Source: Adineta steineri
Taxonomy: Eukaryota; Rotifera; Eurotatoria; Adinetida; Adinetidae
Length of the DNA stretch: 64,000 bases
Assembly (NCBI GenBank): GCA_905250115.1
Contig: CAJNOI010000013.1
Location: 141,422-205,421 of the forward strand
Direction: 5' to 3'
The notes below the pieces were generated by a model. That model searched no databases. It saw only the letters and a list, made by a program, of their open reading frames with translations, and had not been told where the DNA came from. Within the stretch, counting starts at the first letter, position 1; the number at the start of each line of letters is the position of its first letter. Of this stretch, positions 62,497 to 64,000 are shown piece by piece. The translations under genes were made by a program, and so were the position numbers.

Positions 62497-64000
62497 TGAA
62501 TGATTTTCCTTATTTTTTGTGTATTATGATATAAATAAAGAAAAAAATGTAGTCAACACAAACTTAAATACTTCATAAATTCAATTTCATCTTTTTTTAT
62601 GATTAGACGAATGTTGACATGATCGATATAGTACACTCTATTTTTATATTTCATTTGTAAGCAATGTGTACCAGTTGTCATTCAACTTGAAAATACATTT
62701 GATTACTCCGTGTTAATAATAATAGTAATGAATATGTAGTCATGTTTCTACTTCCATTGAGTTATTATATTTCTTAATTGTATTTTTTATACGTGATTTA
62801 ACAGTATCATCTATACCTGCAATATACAAAAAAAACAATTAATTTGTTATTCCAATCTAGAAGTTTGGCAAAAACCTGGATTTTAAAATAATAATAGTAA
62901 ACATAGCTAGATGTATGTGTAAGCTGAATTCAATTGAGTATATTAATGTTAAACTATTGCATAAAGTTTTATATTTTAAAAAGCTTGTTATCATGCATTA
63001 TTTATGAGTATATAGTGACAAATTAGAATAACTACGTTTTATTATATACTAGAATGAAGAGGTTATTGTTTTAAAGGCAAACTATTAATGATGATCCTAT
63101 ATTGGCGGTGTGTATATGATACTTCATCTTTACAACAATGTTCTTAGGTACAAAAGATTAAACCTCTAGAAGCAAGAAATTTTATCATTAAGCGATGTAC
63201 AATAATTCTTTGTCTTATCATAGAACGAAGGAAGTGGAAAAATATATTTATAACATTATATGATAAACTAACAATAAGTTTTACAACAAAGTTAATATTT
63301 ATATTTGATTATGCCTACCGGATTTATTACTTAATAGTAAACCTGTCATATATATTATTTTAAGATATCTATGACTGTTTCTGATGTGGACTCACTATTT
63401 CAATGTCAAAAAAACGTTTTTTTTTGTATTCTTAATACCTTATCAACTATCGTCTTTAATTTATATAAACTACAGGAATTTGATTGAATACATTTTATGA
63501 AATAGAAACTTTCTACTTGAAATGTAATCTTAGTTAATTTTTATCATGCAATAAGATATTCTATTGTTAATAGATTCAGTCAACATTCATTTATTTAATT
63601 TAGTAAAATTATTGTCAATGATATGATTCTGTTGTTTTTTTTATTATAAATGATTATGACATTATAGCAAACAAATTTTAGTTAGATCTCTTTCTTTTTT
63701 TTTTGGTTTCTTTTTCATTTATTACACGCCTTGTTCTTTGATAATATTTATCATGACTTGTCTACTCTCTCTCTCGTCTTTCTTAGTTCAGTCTAAATTG
63801 TGAGTTTTCTGTTTTCCTGTTCTCATTTTTCTCTTTAATAGTGATGAGTGAAGAATGATAAAGAAGAAGAAGATGAAGAAAAAACGCCTATAGGTATAGT
63901 TGCCTTTGTTTTTCTCTCTTTCTCTCATTTCCTATATCTAATTCATAAATAACTTTGAGATATGGTACACTTAAGTCAATTTCTTTTTTTCCCTCTCTCT
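62497..64000. other. Terminal intergenic region
   Basis: CSTF2 poly(A) signal at 62534, then AT-rich sequence with one possible minus-strand exon at 62740-62816. Pyrimidine- and purine-rich stretches near 63690-63980 could belong to a promoter or leader outside the window. No other feature seen. Confidence 0.45.
62740..62816 (-). CDS. Possible last exon of a minus-strand gene
   Basis: Read on the minus strand, a good 3' splice site (tatattgcag) opens into a frame reading IDDTVKSRIKNTIKKYNNSM, then EVET and a stop. The composition is protein-like and helical, but the exon is only 26 codons and no partner exon is visible up to 64000. It would converge on CSTF2. Very tentative. Confidence 0.25.

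Noticed and set aside
1..64000. tRNA, rRNA or CRISPR array
   Set aside because: No cloverleaf-like GTTCRA box pairs, rRNA-like segments or regularly spaced repeats noticed by eye; a tRNA could still be missed without a scan.

Overview
The window is AT-rich eukaryotic nuclear DNA. Its genes are cut by many GT-AG introns, mostly 45-70 bp, and the gaps between genes are often very short. Animal-specific genes (TMEM131, nuclear lamin, TRAF, DPCD, MCU, CSTF2) show an invertebrate. I infer a bdelloid rotifer (Adineta or Rotaria type) from three things: an intronless ADP-ribosyltransferase-TPR protein of the kind expanded in bdelloids, a fungal-style adenylation-thiolation-reductase gene, and a high density of small foldback elements inside introns. 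Exons and splice phases were assigned by eye. For every multi-exon model listed as a named gene, the joined exons stay in frame from start to stop.

Layout. 0.2-3.0 kb: ceramide kinase (+), convergent with a small ankyrin protein (-, 3.1-5.4 kb). The ankyrin gene is divergent from a double neuronal-calcium-sensor-like EF-hand protein (+, 5.9-7.2 kb). 7.6-10.2 kb: GABA transaminase (12 exons). 11.3-15.5 kb: a tight same-strand trio, DPCD, MCU and the ZNF207/BuGZ homologue. 17.6-21.2 kb: the A-T-R reductase. 23.3-24.5 kb: an N-terminally short TRAF. 24.5-29.7 kb: a gene-poor stretch with one possible transposase relic. 29.7-33.6 kb: a second, divergent ceramide-kinase-like gene. 34.9-36.0 kb: an intronless protein joining a receiver-like N-terminal module to an EI24/CysZ-like membrane domain. 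37.8-40.2 kb: a nuclear lamin without a CaaX tail. 40.2-44.6 kb: gene-poor. 44.6-45.0 kb: a single C2-domain protein. 46.4-48.3 kb (-): the ART-TPR protein, which carries the same N-terminal module as the EI24 protein. 51.4-60.6 kb: TMEM131 (26 exons), followed after only 186 bp by CSTF2 (60.7-62.5 kb).

Mobile DNA is small and non-autonomous. There are three hAT-like MITEs with 8-bp target duplications, one Mutator-like MITE with long inverted arms and a perfect 9-bp duplication, an element with arrays of inverted subterminal motifs, and several G-rich hairpins whose arms resemble the TGTGGG telomere unit reported for bdelloids. Six of these elements lie in introns of conserved genes.

Most genes are unrelated housekeeping functions: RNA 3' processing, mitochondrial Ca2+ and GABA metabolism, collagen secretion, nuclear lamina. 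The points that stand out are the module shared by the EI24 and ART-TPR proteins, the probably horizontally acquired A-T-R reductase with a tandem repeat in its upstream region, and gene junctions (TMEM131-CSTF2, DPCD-MCU) that look like spliced-leader operons.
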